Source: Bryopsis sp. KO-2023
Taxonomy: Eukaryota; Chlorophyta; Ulvophyceae; Bryopsidales; Bryopsidaceae
Direction: 5' to 3'
Assembly: GCA_030272585.1 (NCBI GenBank)
Contig: BSYQ01000007.1
Location: forward strand, 872,001 to 936,000
DNA length: 64,000 nt
Numbering within the stretch: position 1 is the stretch's first letter; each line of letters begins with the position of its first letter. The notes beneath the pieces were generated by a model, which was given only the letters and a program-made list of their open reading frames with translations, was not told where the DNA came from and searched no databases. A program made the position numbers and the translations under genes. Below, piece after piece: positions 61,901 through 64,000 of the stretch.

Positions 61901-62098
61901 CCTTGTCCCGACACCAGACAAATCAAATTCGACGAGACAAGAAGCGAGCAGGGCAAACGCCTCACCAGCGTGATTTGATTTCGCCACCGCGAAAAGACGT
62001 GCGCTCAGGCGAATGGAATGCGTCCGAAGAGGATAACCGTCTGGAAGACAACACTTTTCGTTCTTACACAGCCATGTGGACATACGACAAATAAACAT
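58994..62098 (-). CDS. NUMOD3-repeat protein (plant nuclear-encoded, probably organellar)
   Basis: Eight exons read downward: 62098..61966, 61863..61802, 61651..61280, 61020..60805, 60591..60340, 60138..59775, 59500..59307 and 59092..58994. All are in phase, giving 563 residues. After a possibly cleavable N-terminus come repeated NUMOD3-like motifs: LSEEHKRKISIALKRKWQDP, then KKEKISAALKRKWQDPEF, WNKGRGHSEITRQRM and GKTHSEATRRKMSAAHAG. Coiled coil follows, then a conserved-looking block (LREYRDLQAELSPWMSAF, then RRPTLVDVEATQI), and an Ala/Lys-rich helix to the end. NUMOD3 motifs occur in homing endonucleases as DNA-binding elements. Plants have nuclear proteins with this repeat and no nuclease domain, and this gene fits them. 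No GIY-YIG or HNH core is visible. The exon at 61020 uses a GAG acceptor. Confidence 0.8.
61192..61214. repeat. Poly-G tract (23) in an intron
   Basis: 23 consecutive G on the plus strand lie within the intron between exons 61651..61280 and 61020..60805 of the NUMOD3 gene (C-run in its sense strand). Confidence 0.9.
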
Positions 62099-63598
62099 TC
62101 CTTTCTGCGTTTAGGACGCGTTTTGGTGGACCCTCGACAACCGACGCCTTCGTCTTACTGTGAAATCTGAAGGAAACTCCGCGATGCGGGCGTGAGCACG
62201 TGAAGCACGCGCTCCTGCAATGCATTCGTGGGACGAAAGGGAGCTCACCGCAACACGCGTGTCTGTTCTAATCGAAACACACTCCAGCGTGCGCTGACGT
62301 GGAGAGCTTTTTAGTCACATGTCCAGGCGGAATACCGCCAAGTCTGATTAAACACCCAACCTCAGCTCTACATCCTTGCCAAAGAGAGTTTTTCTGCGAA
62401 GGGGGTGCACCATCTTGAGCTCTATCTTGTCTGTTACATTACCCTATCTCTCTGAACAAATTTATGAACACCCAAGCGAACTTTTCCTCACTAAATCCCA
62501 ATTCGTGTTTGGTTCCTGCTACACCCGATTGGGATATCTCAAGAGTAGTTCATCATATCCGGGGATTGCCCCATTGAATCGTTTTGTGTCGGCAACCATA
62601 ACGGGGACGTTACTTCCAGGCATCGTGGGCATTTGTCGGGCTTTGGTGAGGGATCCATAAGGCCCCCAGTATAAGTTTCCCAGATCTCCTGACGTTCTTG
62701 GATTCGACCTGGGTCGTCTTAGATTCCCGAGGTGGTGCTTCGGTTGAACGGGATCGACTCGCCCATACTGGCGCGACCTCGATTGCTCATGCGAAGCCCC
62801 ATCCGGAGGCGTCTGTGTTGCCCTGTCCTCACCCAAACCCATTGTTACTGTTGATATATCCTCCTCGAATTCTACATCTCCCAACTGCTGTTCTCGAAAA
62901 AATCCTGTCTTTCTGTTGCCATATTTGTGGGAGGTTCGCTGGTCTTCGAGAGGCAGGATACGTTCGAACAAGTGGTCCGTGCTGTGTTGTGTGTCCAAGA
63001 TGACGTTCAGTTTCTGCCGGCATGTGTTGATGATGAATATCGCGGACGACTGCAACCACCACAACATATGCTTGCTTGCTTAGATAGGTTCAAATTTCAA
63101 TGAGAAAGAAAAAGAGAGAGCCAAAAAAGCTCAGAATAGAGAGCTTAGCTCGCTCCCTCATGTGGAAAACAGACCGGTGACGTTTTCTTTTCTTTCGTTG
63201 TGTTTTTTCGTGTCGAGAGTGGGGGCTCCTACCACGAATAGAAGGCAGGTGACAGCCTTTGTGAATGGAGTGCATCTCCTCCGCGGTCGGGCCGGGTTTC
63301 GCCAAAGCTGCTCTGGTCGAGTTCTGCCGCGAAAAACCATCTCCGGGGTCGTCGCGCCGTTTCAACGAGGAAAGCTGCTGGCTGATGGCAGGCTGGTGTT
63401 TTGGACCACGTTTCTGGCATCGTGAAAATGCCAGCAACTGTGGAATTCCTCCAAGACGTCAAGGAGCGACGTTTTGGTGGCGGCTGATTGGTGGATGAGG
63501 CGATTTGTGGGTTTCTGACGTCGCGCGCATTAATGCTATGATGCTTTTGAATCAATAGGACGGAATGAAGGGCGCACAATTCTGTTGGGCGAACAGCC
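62099..63598. other. Intergenic gap with an unidentified long minus-strand frame
   Basis: A minus-strand open frame at 63067-62519 (182 codons) overlaps a second open frame at 63062-62829. Neither has a domain I recognise; the region may be a decayed mobile element. A short palindrome GGCGG-AATA-CCGCC is at 62326-62339. The right part is the likely promoter of the next gene. Confidence 0.4.
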
Positions 63599-63898
63599 AT
63601 GCTCCTATCTGGGAGCGGGAAAAGATGTCTGCTACTATCCCAAGACCCGCACGTTTCCCGCCCAAATGCGCCCAAACGAGGGGGACGACGACCGCTGCGA
63701 GCGGTGAGGTTGGACAGTGACACCATAGACTTGCTGGACAGTTTCTGGAAAGCCCGTGGTGTTTTCGATCAAGGGCAAAGGCAGAAACTGGTCGGGGTCG
63801 CTTCTGAGATGGAAGGACTTGAGGGCGACGCTCTTGGGGAGACTGACGTCTCGCCTGGCTTGTCGTACACTTGGGCAGTGCAGGCATACACCCCCCAG
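63599..63898 (+). CDS. Possible first exon of a gene running off the right edge
   Basis: An open frame from ATG 63599 ends at a good donor, CCCCAG|GTAGGA, at 63898/63899, phase 0. The first 35 residues are Ser/Arg/Lys-rich without acidic residues except one, like an organelle transit peptide (GGRRPLRAV). They are followed by a hydrophilic segment (DTIDLLDSFWKARGVFDQG). I do not recognise the family, and the rest of the gene lies outside the window. Confidence 0.4.
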
Positions 63899-64000
63899 GT
63901 AGGAGCTCAACTCATGCAATGTTGGATAAGAGGGCAGTTGCTTCTCAGCTTGAAATTCACTGTGGTCAGGGAATTGACCTGCCTGTGACTAATCATGATT

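Noticed and set aside
1..64000. CRISPR arrays, bacterial operons, rRNA genes
   Set aside because: No regular repeat-spacer pattern and no rRNA-like sequence seen. The window is intron-rich eukaryotic DNA.

Overview
This is eukaryotic nuclear DNA. Almost every gene is split by short spliceosomal introns (about 60-350 nt, GT-AG, one probable GC-AG), and nearly every junction I placed keeps the reading frame. The gene set points to a photosynthetic eukaryote of the green lineage, perhaps a streptophyte-type alga. It holds an FZL-like chloroplast dynamin with an N-terminal ThiE-like barrel, a plant-type NUMOD3-repeat protein, a PUX7/UBXN7-type UBX protein, and several secreted matrix-type proteins. 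The species assignment is inference.

Layout, left to right: 3' end of an ankyrin-repeat/zinc-finger gene (+, 1-1174); a long multi-exon gene ending in universal-stress-protein-like sequence (+, 2455-8389); an OPT-family transporter (-, 9274-12714); a secreted trypsin-like protease with two PAN/apple-like modules (-, 15105-18168); FZL-like dynamin GTPase (-, 19223-23094); a small secreted Cys-containing protein (+, 25602-26114); an isoprenylcysteine-methyltransferase-like membrane protein (-, 26447-27646); a secreted kelch protein (-, 28281-29480); DRS1/DDX27 DEAD-box helicase (-, 29989-34006); UBXN7/PUX7-type p97 adaptor (+, 34508-39238); a secreted poly-glycine protein (+, 40475-41129); a 14-exon fasciclin/collagen-like/Cys-module protein (-, 43254-48711); EMC4 (-, 51136-52572); VPS39 (+, 52819-57045); a NUMOD3 protein (-, 58994-62098); and a possible first exon of a further gene at the right edge (+, 63599-63898).

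These genes do not form a pathway. Two pairs are divergent and probably share promoters: DDX27/UBX (34007-34507) and EMC4/VPS39 (52573-52818). The nearest thing to a theme is secretion and the extracellular matrix: the protease, the kelch protein, the poly-glycine protein and the fasciclin/collagen chimera all start with signal peptides. EMC4, VPS39, the UBX protein and DDX27 are ordinary housekeeping genes.

The most novel item is the FAS1-collagen-Cys-module protein at 43254-48711. An atypical CpG-rich block at about 48850-50300 between it and EMC4 is probably an insertion. Exon boundaries were worked out by hand. Junctions I could not make consistent are marked in each entry.
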